The notes beneath the pieces were generated by a model that worked only from the letters and a program-made list of their open reading frames with translations, was not told the DNA's origin and did no database searches. From the NCBI GenBank assembly GCA_963682175.1, contig OY821775.1, positions 30,688,053-30,752,052 on the forward strand: 64,000 nucleotides of DNA, read 5' to 3'. Both the position numbers and the translations under genes were made by a program. The DNA is from Triglochin maritima. Taxonomy: Eukaryota; Streptophyta; Magnoliopsida; Alismatales; Juncaginaceae. How positions within the stretch are numbered: position 1 is the stretch's first letter; the number at the start of each line of letters is the position of its first letter. Below, piece by piece: positions 44,113 to 56,296 of this stretch.

Positions 44113-45840
44113 TGTTGACACAAAAAAAAAAATCCCAAATCAAAATATTTTTTTAATGATTGTCGACCCATTGTCGTCCCAACTTAGTGGAGATTTATGC
44201 AATTTGGAACTTTATTGAGTTGCTTAAAATGCAATTTGATGTAGCATTTTGGTGATTAATCTCTTGATCTATATTTATTAGATTGAACATAGAAATAGTC
44301 TTAACTTGTAGAAATGTGAAATTTCACAATATTCAAAGGAGAAAATGAAAATCTTCCATTGAGAAAACAAAATAATAATTACAAAAAAAAAAGCATGCAT
44401 ATCCAACGTGAGTAACTTCTCCACATGCATCATACGTGGATTCAAACTTTACATCCATTTATCTTGCACCTCATACCCACGTCCAACACAACTGTTTCAA
44501 ACCCACCTTCTCCATCACCAAATCAACATCCACGTCTCACAACACACAATACACATACACAAACTCCATATACGCACCAAACCTACGTGAGAAGGAGGGG
44601 TGGTACATACAAAAAATACATAGAGAAGAAGAGAGGGTGACGTGAGTAGAAGAGAAGTGTAACATGAAGTGGAGTTGTGGTTCACGCTAAACGGAAAGCA
44701 ATTCCGATGACTTTCACGGCAACACCGGCGACCTCCGCATCTTCGGCAACAACTCCCACAACTTCAACGTCAATTCAACACTGGAGACTCCGGTTCCGTC
44801 AACTCCAACGACGACACCTTAGACAACTACAACATCGACAACGATTCGATCTCTCCGAATCACTCTGACGCATACGTCCACAATACCGGCAACTCCAACA
44901 ACGTTGCTCCACTCGCCACGGCAACTCCAACAACGTTGCTCCACCAGCCGCGACGACTTCGGAAATGACTCCGGCTTCATCAATGCCTCTGTTGACAAAA
45001 AGTGACAAAAAGGAGATCAATACATACACACAACTCCATACATATCAAAGACAAGAAACGTGAGGAAAGAACTGAAGAGAAGGTGAGACGATTCCGGTGA
45101 CGACAGCTTCGATTTCGCAGCCGCAACAACCTCGCAGTCGCGTCGACTCCAACAACGACTCCGGCAAGTGCAATAGCGCTTACTTCATCCTAATATATGT
45201 ACATAATAATAATAAACATACACAACCATTCCGGCCACTTTCCTTTTTGAGGAATTGTATCCGGGTGGTTGCCAAACATGGTTATTCTGGCCACTTTCCT
45301 TTTGAGGAATTGTATCCGGGTAATCATCTGATAACACAATCATCCCGGCCACATTCCTTTTGAGGAATTGTATCCGGGTGGTTGTCTTCACGTCATTCCG
45401 GCCACTTTCCTTTTGAGGAATTGTATCTGGTTTGATCGTTCTTAATTTGGCTATAAAAAAAGGACGCCGGAAGGCTGCCGAAATTTAGCCAGAAAATGAC
45501 AAATACTCGAACCAAATAAATACAACGGTTCTAAGTTTGATACAAAATAACAATAATAATAACCAAAACCACATCAAATCGGCTTATATCAACATATATG
45601 ATAGGTCACTATCGCAATATTATGGTTCCATATGAACCCAATATGAACAGTAAAAATTAAACAAAGTAACTAACCCAGGCAAGTTTACATAATCAAAACT
45701 TGTCTACTCCCAGAAACATGAATATTAATGGGAGGAAACAAAAAAATTAATGTTGAAACCTATATTGAATTGGATTTTGTTCACTGGACTAATGGAAAAC
45801 TTGAATAACTGAAAGTCACACGTGAAAGGTTATTTTTTAA
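44113..45840 (+). repeat. Putative U3 region of element G 5' LTR
   Basis: Begins TGTTGACAC at the target duplication. It contains a TATA-like GGCTATAAAAAAAGG at 45,449-45,463 and a four-fold tandem repeat at 45,228-45,431. No copy is present in the 3' LTR. The 44,680-45,180 stretch is rich in CAACTCCAACAACG-like codons, but frames are short and I do not call a gene. Confidence 0.5.
45228..45431. repeat. Four-unit ~55-bp tandem repeat
   Basis: Units start ATTCCGGCCACTTTCC and continue TTTTGAGGAATTGTATCCGG, at about 45,228, 45,284, 45,342 and 45,394. Confidence 0.85.
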
Positions 45841-46289
45841 GGGAAATGTTTTATGAACGCAGCGCGTCACGGACGCGCTCTACGTGGACATCCATGTCAG
45901 CCCTTACATGGCCAAAACATGAATGTTTTTTTGTTTTTTCTTCCTGATGTCCACACAAATCACATTAAATGCGTTTCAACTCAGCACGTTCTCTCTCTCC
46001 ACCCAAATACAAATATGATGACACTCTTTCTTTCTTCTTCATTCTTTCTCTCCAGAATAAATCACCATTTCGAGCAAGATATTAAGTCGAAGAAGCGTCT
46101 GATGCCGACTCCCAGGATTCTTCACAACGTAAGCAGCGTGAATGAGACGGTGCGAAGACTTCCCGATGTTCTACATAAACAGGAAATCTGAGATGCTATT
46201 TTTTTCCTAAACGTAATTCTTGTGGGGTAAAATATACAGTGGGAGGTTTGTTGAGTTTGTGCGGGGGTGGCAGGGGGCGGCAGCCCCTG

Positions 46290-47150
46290 CGGGGGAATTT
46301 GGGTTTGTGTCCATCAATTTCTCTTGTGTACTTGGGCCCCAATTTCTTCACGTATTTATCTCCCTTCTTCAGCTTCTCACAGGTTTTGAGGGAATTTGGG
46401 TTTGTGTCCATCAACATGACCCCGAACGTCCCTTTGTACTTCATGTTGGTGAGATCGTTCCTTTTTCATGCATGTATCCATGTACTATCTTGTTCACATT
46501 CATTGAGGACAATGCATGAAGTAGGTGTGGGGGGTGTTTTACGTGTGTACATAGTCGAGTCTTTTTCCTCAAAAAACTCGAAACATGAAATCAGCTTATG
46601 CTTGATGATCTAAACGATGGTGGGAGGTCCTTGTTGGATGACTTGGGGAGAAGCCCCATTCTTAGTGATGCAGGTCTGCTGCATCCATCAAATGAGCTTG
46701 AGGAACTCATTCCGATGCACCCGCCTATTGGTTGGAGGGTTTTCTTCGATGAGCAATTAAACCATAGTAAGGCAACACAACTTCATTCTTTGTTGCCCAC
46801 ACCCAACCAATATCATGAGGGGTTCGAGCCTTTCAGCTTTGACCTTTCACCCCTCATGACACCTCAGAGTACCAGTGATAAAAGACTCCTTCAGTGAGCA
46901 TCGATTGTTGTGGGCCCCAACTCTTGTGTACTTGGGCCCCAATTTCTTCACGTATTTATCTCCCTTCTTCAGCTTCTCACAGGTTTTGAGGGAATTTGGG
47001 TTTGTGTCCATCAACATGACCCCGAACGTCCCTTTGTACTTCATGTGGGTGAGATCGTTCCTTTTTCATGCATGTATCCATGTACTATCTTGTTCACATT
47101 CATTGAGGACAATGCATGAAGTAGGTATGGGGGGGGGTGTTTTACGTGTG
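46290..47150 (+). pseudogene. Captured gypsy segment: duplicated internal-polypurine region around an accessory-domain piece
   Basis: 46,300-46,560 and 46,900-47,150 are near-identical copies of element A 4,990-5,240. Between them 46,598-46,897 matches the accessory ORF (HPPIGWRVFFDEQL). The A-rich spacer of element A (about 4,811-4,975) is deleted at the junction. An inverted repeat CAGGGG-7-CCCCTG lies at about 46,270-46,289. Confidence 0.8.
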
Positions 47151-47217
47151 AACATAAAGTTTTGTTTCGACATCATATTATTGCATTCCATATATTGATT
47201 CGTTTATTCCGACAATA

Positions 47218-48060
47218 ATGAAGCCATATATTATTCCGGACTGCAAATACACTTATTCCGGACAACAAATACACTTATTTCGATTCCGGACAGCAAATAC
47301 ACTTATTCCGGACAGCAAATCCACTTATTCCGGACAAACTTTATGTTCCGTTTCTGGACACACTTTATTCTTAAACCGGACAACAAATACACTTATTCCG
47401 GACAACAAATACACTTATTCCGGACAGCAAATACACTTATTCCGGACAAACTTTCTGTTCCGTTTCTGGACACACTTTCTTCTTATTATGGACAACTACA
47501 CTTATTCCGGACTGCAAATACACTTATTCCGGACAGCAAATACACTTATTCCGGAGAACAAATTAACTTATTCTGGACAAACTTTATGTTCCGTTTCTGG
47601 ACACACTTTATTCTTAAACCGGACAACAAATACACTTAGTCCGGACAACAAATACACCTATTCCGGACAGCAAATACACTTATTCTGGACAAACTTTCTG
47701 TTCTGTTTCTGGACACACTTTCTTCTTATTCTGGACAACTACACTTATTCCGGAGTGCAAATACACTTATTCCAGACAGCACAACAAATACACTTATTCC
47801 GGACAAACTTTCTGTTCCGTTTCTGGACACACTTTCTTCTTATTCTGGACAACTACACTTATTCCGGACTGCAAATACACTTATTCCGGACAGCAAATAC
47901 ACTTATTCCGGACAACAAATCAACTTATTCCGGACAAACTTTATGTTCCGTTTCTGGACACACTTTATTCTTAAACCGGACAACAATTACACTTATTCCA
48001 GACAGCAAATACACTTATACCGTACAACAATATACACTTATTCCGGACATACACATAACG
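47218..48060. repeat. 22-bp minisatellite with higher-order structure
   Basis: Units of ATTCCGGACAGCAAATACACTT are interspersed with a longer segment containing GTTCCGTTTCTGGACACACTT (at about 47,345, 47,456, 47,588, 47,701, 47,814, 47,945; spacing 111-132 bp) in two alternating forms. A 281-codon open frame across it is repeat-derived. Confidence 0.92.
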
Positions 48061-48672
48061 TAAACAGGACAAACACATAATGTAAACTGCACACACACAT
48101 AAAGTAAGCTAGACAAATTAAGTTGATCGAACGTAAAACTTAAAAACAAATATTTTATTATGATAAGTGTGGGTTCTGCACGAATAATGAGACTGCACGA
48201 TGTCCTAGGGTCTGCACACTGTCTTATCTGTGTATTGGGAAATGAATCGTTCAACTTAAAGAACCGGCGTTTTTTAAAAAGACCAAAACGCGCGAAGAGA
48301 AATTTCACTGACTGAACGCTGACTCAAAGAAAAATATCTGAGCTGTACACATCCACGTAAGGCGCGTCCGTCTATCACGGCCCATTTTTTAATTGGTGTT
48401 TGGAATAATGATTACACCGAGACTATTTAATTAATGAATTAATTTGGAATCAAGTCTGGAAACTTATCAGACATAAATTGAAACACCATTTAGAAATCAA
48501 CATCTTGGTTTCTCAAGATTCAAACACCATCATGCGTTCTGGAACATTGCATAATCCTACCAATGTCGTTTATAAATATCAAGTTAATAAAATACAATTA
48601 TATTGTCAACATATGTGGGTTTTACTTCCTGTAAAAGGTGAATTCTTCTATGTCCTAAGAAGCCTTCAGACT

Positions 48673-51600
48673 TGGAAGACATCCAGATCGGAATCTGACA
48701 TACGTATACGTGCATGGAGCCATGAATCTGACATACGTATACGTGCATCCAGACTTGGAAGACATCCAGATCGGAATTCCTCTTTGGAACTTGATATAAG
48801 GATCAATAATTACTATTGAGAGGATAATATATATATATATATATATAATAATACAATGAGAAGAATGAAAATAGGAAAAGAAACTAGGGGCAATTTCCTT
48901 AACATACGTATACGTGCATGGAGCCATGAATCTTAGTATGCAAGTGGGATCCTTTTGCATATTTAGTCCAAGCCAGATCCAACTATAATGCAAGTCTCCA
49001 TGTAAGACAATCCACAGGAAAAGGACAACACCACAATAACACAATGGTGAATTTACAAATTAGTTCTCATAAATGGACAAAATTACAAATTCACCCCTAA
49101 ATGTGGATAAATTACTACAATATATAAGTTATACCATTTGATTTGCAAAATCAATCTTAAAATACAAATTGTCAACCTGAATGGACAAAATCACAAATCC
49201 TTCCCTAAATGTGGATAAATTGCAAAATAAGTCTTCAAAGTTGTAACATATGTCAAGCAACCTTAAAATATGAAAACAAATTAAAATATGAACAGTGACT
49301 TCTCTAATAGTAAGAGAGGATGCACGCGAAGCTAGATCTTGGGTTCCCTCTCTCTTATTGTTGGAGTTGTCAGAAACTAAAATACGGACTACCTTAGTCG
49401 TAAGCAAGGATGCACGCCAATCTAGATCTTGGGTTCCCTCTCCCTTACTGGCAATGGAGTCTTCATTTAACAAATCAAATAAATAAAACAAAACATATAT
49501 ACAAACCCCTCCGGGTTATGAGGCTAAACTGACCAAGACATGACGATATTGATACCAAAAGAATAATCGTCCAAATAACAATAATATACAACACCTCCTA
49601 GGTTATGAGGTTAAACTAACCGTTTATACGATATTCTAATATAAGAATTATCGTTGACAAATCAAACACAAACCCCTCCGGGTGACGAGGCTAAACTGTC
49701 CAATATACATAAAATATTCTCCCAGTTATGAGATTAAACTAACTATTTGATGATATTTATACATAAGAATCATCGACAATATAACAAAACATATATACAA
49801 ACCCCTCCGGGTTATGAGGCTAAACTGACCAAGACATGACGATATTGATACCAAAAGAATAATCGTCCAAATAACAATCATATACAACACCTCCTAGGTT
49901 ATGAGTTTAAACTAACCGTGTGTACGATATTATTCTAATATAAGAATTATCGTTAACAAATCAAACATAAATCCCCTCCGGGTCATGAGGCTAAACTGTC
50001 CAACACACTTAACAAATTATATACATAAAATATTCTCTTAGTTATGAGATTAAACTAACTATTTGATGATATTCAAAAATAAGAATCATCGACAATATAA
50101 CAAATACATACATATAAAATCCCTCCGGGTTACGAGGCTAAACTGACCAAAACAGTATAATATCGATCAAAAGGATAATCGTCCAAACAAGTCAAATAAT
50201 CAAACACAAACCCTCCGGGTCATGAGGCTAAACTGTCCAACACACTTAACAAATTATATACATAAAATATTCTCTTAGTTATGAGATTAAACTAACTATT
50301 TGATGATATTTAAATAAAAGAATCATCGGCAATATAACAAAATATATATACACACCCTCCGGGTTATGAGGCTAAACTAACCAAAACATCATAATACCCA
50401 TATCAAAAGTATAATTGTCCAAATAAATCCATATATACAAAACACCTCCTAGGTTATGAGGTTAAACTAACCGTTTGTACGATATTCTAATATAAGAATT
50501 ATCGTTGACAAATCAAACACAAATCCCTCCGGGTTACGAGGCTAAACTGACCAAAACATTATAATATCTATATCAAAACTAATAATTATCCAAACCAGTC
50601 AAATACACATAAATATCACCTCCTAGGTTACGAGGCTAAACTAATATAACCCCTTAGCGATATTTAGTAATGAGATAAACTAAAATCGTCATACTCAAAC
50701 AAAGAATATACACAATGTTCTCCCGAACAGGGGAATAAAATGTTTACGATGTCTCCTATAATACGAGACAACATCCCATATATACAAAATACCTCCTAGG
50801 TTACGAGGCTAAACTAACCGTTTGTACGATATTCTAATATAAGAATTATCGTTGATAAATCGAATATATGTAACTCCTCCTTGTGACGAGGTTAAACAAA
50901 CTAATATTAGGTTGTCTTCGTGATAAAGTTGAAGCACCAAAACAAACATATACAAAACCCTCCTTGGTTATGAGACTAAACTAACCGTTTGTACGATATT
51001 CTAATACAAGAAATATCGTTGATAAGTCATATACATATACAACACTTCCTAGTTATGAGGCTAAACTAACCATTTGGTGATATTCTAATATAAGAATCAT
51101 CATCTCCATAACCAAATATGTACATAAATTTCCTCCATGTTATGAGGCTAAACTGACTAGATCGCGGTGATCATAATAAAGACAATCACCAAACAAAACC
51201 AAAGCAAACAAACTAAACTGCTATACATGACGGTCCCCTTCAAATAAATAAGGGAATGAATCGTCAAACAACATATGGAAATATATAAGCCAAATGATTG
51301 CCTTGGTTATGAGTTTAAAGCTAAACCTTATTTGATAATGTCTCCTTATCAGATATAAACTTGTCAAATGATTGAATATATGCTTGAATCTCTTTGGACA
51401 AAAAGCTAAATTACCATAGTAAGATGGTCCCTTTAAATATGAGGAGCAAACCATCAGGCCCCAAAAACTTGAAACCAAATTGTCGCAGCGATACTGTTCC
51501 TTGAAATAGAAGAAGGAATAAGTCGTCAAGTTCTGACTCTGAATGCATCATCTGTGGCATGAGCTCAACTGCCACGTTTTCCAAGCTATTTGATATATGT

Positions 51601-51883
51601 AATAGTTTGTGAAATATGTATCTTGTATTCATCTTTTGTACACCATATAAATGTGTCAAAGTTCATGTATTCCTATATCGAATGAAATGGAATATTGAAT
51701 TTATATCATTTTGTTGTCATTTGCATTTTCTTTACTTAGCGTTACAAATGGTGGCATGATCGTGACAATAGAGAGGCATTCTTCTATACGAAGTTGTAAG
51801 GTGCGGAATTCCATTATGAATTCTTGAGAGGTCTTCGCAACACCAATATATAACACAAAGGAACAAAAAACCCACGTTAAACA
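48673..51883 (+). repeat. LTR copy of element G (left), part shared with the right copy
   Basis: About 97% alike by eye to 56,176-59,330. The first ~130 bp are scrambled (GACATACGTATACGTGCAT blocks repeated). An AT microsatellite lies at about 48,827-48,848. The middle (49,503-51,180) is an array of hairpin-forming tandem repeats. It ends GTTAAACA at 51,883. Confidence 0.88.
49503..51180. repeat. Hairpin tandem-repeat array in the left LTR of element G
   Basis: About 20 diverged units of roughly 80-100 bp, each with CCTCC(G/T)GGTTATGAGGCTAAACT-like sequence followed by an inverted repeat such as GACGAT...ATCGTC, ACGAT...ATCGT or GATGAT...ATCATC. Arms vary together between units. Confidence 0.8.
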
Positions 51884-51886
51884 GAA

Positions 51887-51904
51887 TGGCACGCCCGGTG
51901 GGAC
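51887..51904 (+). promoter_or_regulatory. Primer-binding-site-like sequence of element G
   Basis: TGGCACGCCCGGTGGGAC three bases after the left LTR end. It begins with TGG as expected; I did not assign the tRNA. It is absent after the right LTR, where LINE sequence follows directly. Confidence 0.65.
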
Positions 51905-52640
51905 CTCTCATCCTCTTGTCACATATGCCACGCCAATGTAGCACCACTGGATGCTGATGCAAATGATATCTTCAGAACAATGCATTCTCTTTTAAGAGTT
52001 CTAATACGTTTCTTCGGTGGGACTTCTTGTCACCTATATATGTCGCGTCGATGTAATGCTACTGGAAGCTGGTGCAAATAATATTTGTGGAAGGATTGCA
52101 TTCTCTTTCAAGAGTTTTAATATACCTCTTCTGTGGGACTTGACATCCTCTTTGCTACTTATATATGTTGCACCAATGTAGCGCTATTGGATGGTGATGC
52201 AAATGATATCTTCAGAAGACTGTATTCTCTTTCAAGAGTTCTAATATGCTTCTTCAGTGGGACCTCTCATCCTCTTGGTCACCCATATATGTCGTGCCAA
52301 TGTAGCGCTACTCGATGCTAATGCAAATGATATCTTTGGAAGACTGCATTCTCTTTCAAGAGTTCTAATATCCTTCTTTGGTGGGGAGTTGAGCTTAGTC
52401 ACGTTATCGTATTGATTGTCTATCTTACAATGATGTGCACAACACATGCTCCAATACCCTCTGATATCATGTGCACAAGACACCAGATATCTATATATAT
52501 GTCTGGAGCAACTCTTGCTCTTTCAAGAGTTCTATTAAGCTTCTTCAGTGGGACCTCTCAACATCTTTGTCAGCTATATACGTCGCGTCAATGTAGTGTT
52601 AATGGATGTTAATACGAATGATATCTTCGAAAGAATTCAC
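51897..52640. repeat. ~120-bp tandem repeats starting in the primer site
   Basis: Units begin with GGTGGGAC or a variant at 51,897, 52,016, 52,132, 52,256 and 52,379 (116-124 bp apart). A further copy begins near 52,549, with diverged insertions between. Each contains CAATGTAGC, GCAAATGATATCTTC and TCTCTTTCAAGAGTTCTAAT. Confidence 0.85.
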
Positions 52641-53149
52641 ATCTTTCAAGAGTTCTAATATGCTTCTTTGGTGGGAAGATGAGTTTGGTCATGTCATCGT
52701 ATTGATCATCTATATTTCCATAATGTGTGCAACACATGCTCCATTACCCTCTGATATCGTGTGGACGGACACCGTATATCTACATAAATGTCTGGGGCAA
52801 TCATTGCTCAATAAATGATGGTTGCCGCAAATGGAATTTTGTATATAATTCTTCAGGGGCATAATAATACTTTGTATATTGTCATGTCAATTGATTCCAT
52901 AATTGGATGGATAAATTCCTCGATGATGCATATATCCGAAGGACTCAAAGATGGGAATGCTTTTCATAACCAAACATAAATCCAAAGGACTCAAAGATGG
53001 GGATGCTTATGATAACCAAAGATGAAAAAGGTTATTAATTTGACAACCGAGCAATGCTTGAAAATACTATGCTACATGCGGCTGGTGGTTGTATTTTCTG
53101 ATGCTATACTAGGAAAATAATTTTGGAACGATATATCCCATCTTATTCA
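52641..53149. other. Non-coding internal region of element G
   Basis: Partial repeats of the preceding units fade out. No frame with a recognisable domain. Confidence 0.5.
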
Positions 53150-53360
53150 CATATTTTAAACTCCTGAATAATGAGGATAAACTTATTCAAACATATTCAA
53201 TCTCGTGAGTAACGAGGATAAAGTTACTCATATATATTCAACCTCCTGAATAATGAGGATAAACTTATTCAAATATATTAAATCTCGTGAGTAACGAGGA
53301 TAATCTTACTCACATTTTTCAACCCCCTGAATAAAGAGGATAAACTTATTCAAATATATT
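53150..53360. repeat. Covarying hairpin repeats, array 1
   Basis: Alternating units GAATAA(T/C)GAGGATAAACTTATTC and GAGTAACGAGGATAAACTTACTC. The flanking arms pair (GAATAA/TTATTC, GAGTAA/TTACTC). Confidence 0.85.
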
Positions 53361-54587
53361 TGCCTCAAAATTGCGTGTGGAATAACATTTTGTTCACTTG
53401 GTATGGTAGCAAGAGAGGGAACACGGTTTGGAAGGGCTTGTACTCAATAATTGTACTCGAACAAAGAATGTTTGACAGGGTTTCAAAGGATGATTCTTCT
53501 CTCGGGTCGAATGATGGATGGAGCAAAGATATCAGAGAGTTACGAGACAGAATCCCCCAAAAGGGACAACTTAAGGGCGTCAATTAACGGTAATGCGCAT
53601 AACATAAATAGAACTGAAAGGAACAATGCAAAGGCTACAGGAAAATTTTGTAAACTGAAAGGGATGCTGAGAAGGTACATGTGCAAAAGCAAGAGTTCCA
53701 GGTTAGAAGCAAAGGATCACTACACGAGGCGTCAAAAACTCCACAAAGAGTCAAAGCCAGTAGAGAACTTTGTTGGTAAAATTCTGAGGACAACAACTTC
53801 ATCAAAGAACTTCTACATCGAAGTTCACAACATGATAACATTGTTCATCATGAAAGATTCATAATCATTAGGTGCAAGTTTTAAGCACTGTTTAGAATAC
53901 TACAACAAGAGTAGGATTCTACGGAGGGGAACATCTGGCAAAGTCGGTTAGCACAAAAAGGGGGCATAAGCGTGAGGATATTATGGCTCTACATCTTCTA
54001 AAAAAAGAGAATGTGGATGCCTCATGTGACGCAATTGGAGCCCCATCTTGTCGGGCTTCCATATCATATCATATCATACGTAGAATTCACTCTATAAAAC
54101 ACAACGGAATCCAAATTGCCACTTGAATTGTGTTCACCGTTGGAGGTTGCTCTGACACGATGAAAATCCCAATGTTCTGATATATGAAGTTGAAGAGGGC
54201 ATCCTAGTTTCTGGTTGAAGAACAAGAAATCTATGCCAAGGTTCAAAACACACTAGGGGCACTTAGGCTCAAAAACAAAATCATAGCAACTCAACTCCAG
54301 CATGAGTTAACCATGGTTTTAAAGATCGGAGAGGCAAAATAGTATATTCTTACGATGGGCTCTACCTGGTTGAAAACATTTGGTTGGAGATCAGACGAAT
54401 GGATGCCAGGCCAAGGATGCCTGGCCAAGGACGCCAGGCCAACCACAGTCTCGTGAAGGAAATTCTATTTTCTAAATATGCAGATAGAGCATTCAAAGAC
54501 GAGGTTTTGAGAGCCAAATAGAAGAACAAGAACTAACATTCAGTATATGTAGAGCGTTGAAAGAGAAACTTACCTTTCAAAAGTCCT
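53361..54587. other. Non-coding internal region of element G
   Basis: Open frames of up to 137 codons (53,451-53,864) have no recognisable motif and no second copy to test. A short repeat GGATGCCAGGCCAAGG occurs three times at about 54,399-54,442. Confidence 0.45.
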
Positions 54588-54925
54588 CTCCTCCTGAATA
54601 ACGAGGCTAAACTTATTCATATATACACATATGTCACCATCCTCTTAAATAATGAGGATAAACTTATCCAAACATATTCAATATCGTGAGTAGTGAGGAT
54701 AAATCTGCTCTCATATTTTAACCTCCTGAATAATGAGGATATACTTATTCAAATATAATCAATCTCAAGAGTAACGAGGATAAACTTACTCGCATATTTT
54801 AACCTCCTGAATAACGAGGATAGACTTATTCAAATATAATCAATCTCGTGAGTAACGAGGATAAACTTACTCGCATATTTTAACCTCTTGAATAATGATG
54901 ATAAACTTATTCAAATACCTTTCGT
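54588..54925. repeat. Covarying hairpin repeats, array 2
   Basis: About eight further units of the 53,150 array, again alternating the two arm types, with period close to 80 bp per pair. Confidence 0.85.
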
Positions 54926-56175
54926 CTCTTTCTCGGAAGCAAGAATTTGATGCATCTTTTTGGAACTATATTCGTGTTTAAACAACAGATCACTTCTCAT
55001 GAACAATATCGAGCAGATTTTGGAGTTGTTCCGGATGAAGTGTAAGGTAGTCATCCTCAATTTTGAGCTCACCTACAACTCGTATAGTGGTTGTAATCTC
55101 TTCGTCTGGTCCTTTGTTGTACTTCCAACTCTTAAATACGTTGAAATCTCGAACAAATTCAATTTTCTAAAGCAGTAATGGAATGCTTGAGTTGATTTAG
55201 ACGTTCATCACATAGGCCCATACGACACTGATCTCGTCACCACCATACCTGATATACTAAAGATTACATGTTAAGCCTCCACTTGGACACCAACATATTC
55301 GAAGACATCAACAGCTTGCTCGTTTTCTAGACTTTGGCTAAACATCTTGTGAAATGAACGACAACAATTAAAACATCTTTGTAATCCTCCGGCGATATCA
55401 TTTGCTCTTTCTAAAATGTTTTGGTCGATGTTCAGATATGTCATGTAATTCATTGGAATGCCAACATTAAGTTGTTGTTCCAATTGCAAAAATTGGTGTG
55501 GAACACCTTTATAATATTTGTCCCCAATGAAGATCGATCTACAACTTGCAAAGCGACGATGCTCATTGGTGCAATTGTTGCTACCATTGCGGGATCGTAA
55601 ACCACTAGGGCTAGACGGTCCTAAAAAAGAAAATACATAATCAAGATAAATATAAAAACATTATCACCGAAGAAAAAAGATGGGGTGGTTATCCCATGTT
55701 ACTAAAGAAGGAGATGGTGTTGTTGATGCACGAACTATCAGTTGACCACTCTATTCAATGTGACAAAAGTCAAATGCAAAGGAAAAGTTGTCTCCATGCG
55801 GTGGTGAAGCGACGTTGTCCATGACTGATGGTGGAAAATCTACTTCACCCTAGATAACCTCAACAAGATATGAACACACATGATGACAAATGCAAGTATT
55901 AATCCTTCCAAAAACTGAAATGGATGATACCTACAAAATCCAGATCACACGCAACTAATTGAAGTTGCTTGTCTGTTATATTATAGTGGCATTGGTATGA
56001 TCTCACCTATGGTGGTGTTAAGTTTGACGAAGGATGTGATTCCTTGTCCACTCCTTTCTTATCATGATGGATGATGGTCTTTTCTAACTCTGTGTCAAAT
56101 ATCATGAATTTTGAAATGAATCAAGTTAGAAAATTAAAAGATAATCCAAGATACAACAACAAAAGAATGGAGACT
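54926..56175. other. Non-coding internal region of element G
   Basis: No coding recognised. The last bases (AAAAGAATGGAGACT) are purine-rich, like a polypurine tract, but may instead mark a deletion junction. Confidence 0.45.
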
Positions 56176-56260
56176 TGAAGACATCCAGATCGGAATCTGA
56201 CATCAAATGAATTCCTCTTTGGAACTTGATATAAGGATCAATAATTACTATTGAGAGGAT

Positions 56261-56296
<36 letters not shown>

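Larger units (their letters stand above)
45841..48383. mobile_element. Mutator-like element carrying gypsy sequence and a minisatellite
   Basis: Ends are GGG...CCC, flanked by a perfect 9-bp duplication attttttaa (45,832-45,840 and 48,384-48,392). Near the ends are inverted repeats ACGGACGCGC-2-TACGTGGA (left about 45,870-45,889; right on the reverse strand about 48,354-48,373), 18 of 20 positions alike plus GGG termini. No transposase is seen. The cargo is two copies of the gypsy internal-polypurine region, one accessory-domain segment and a 22-bp minisatellite. The TIRs are short, so this is a strong but not certain call. Confidence 0.65.

Noticed and set aside
44677..45029. Thr/Ser-rich frame (or its antisense Arg/Cys-rich frame) as a host exon
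   Set aside because: Built on CAACTCCAACAACG-like repeats within the presumed LTR of G; short, and no conserved domain.
47218..48063. 281-codon open frame
   Set aside because: It lies wholly in the 22-bp minisatellite; its Tyr-Ser-Gly-Gln-like repeats come from the satellite unit and shift frame, with no other sign of coding.
49503..51180. CRISPR-like regular repeats
   Set aside because: Repeats are diverged, spacers are themselves repetitive, and the array is inside a plant LTR.
53451..53864. 137-codon frame as a gene of element G
   Set aside because: No gag, pol or other motif; it overlaps another frame and the region is otherwise non-coding.
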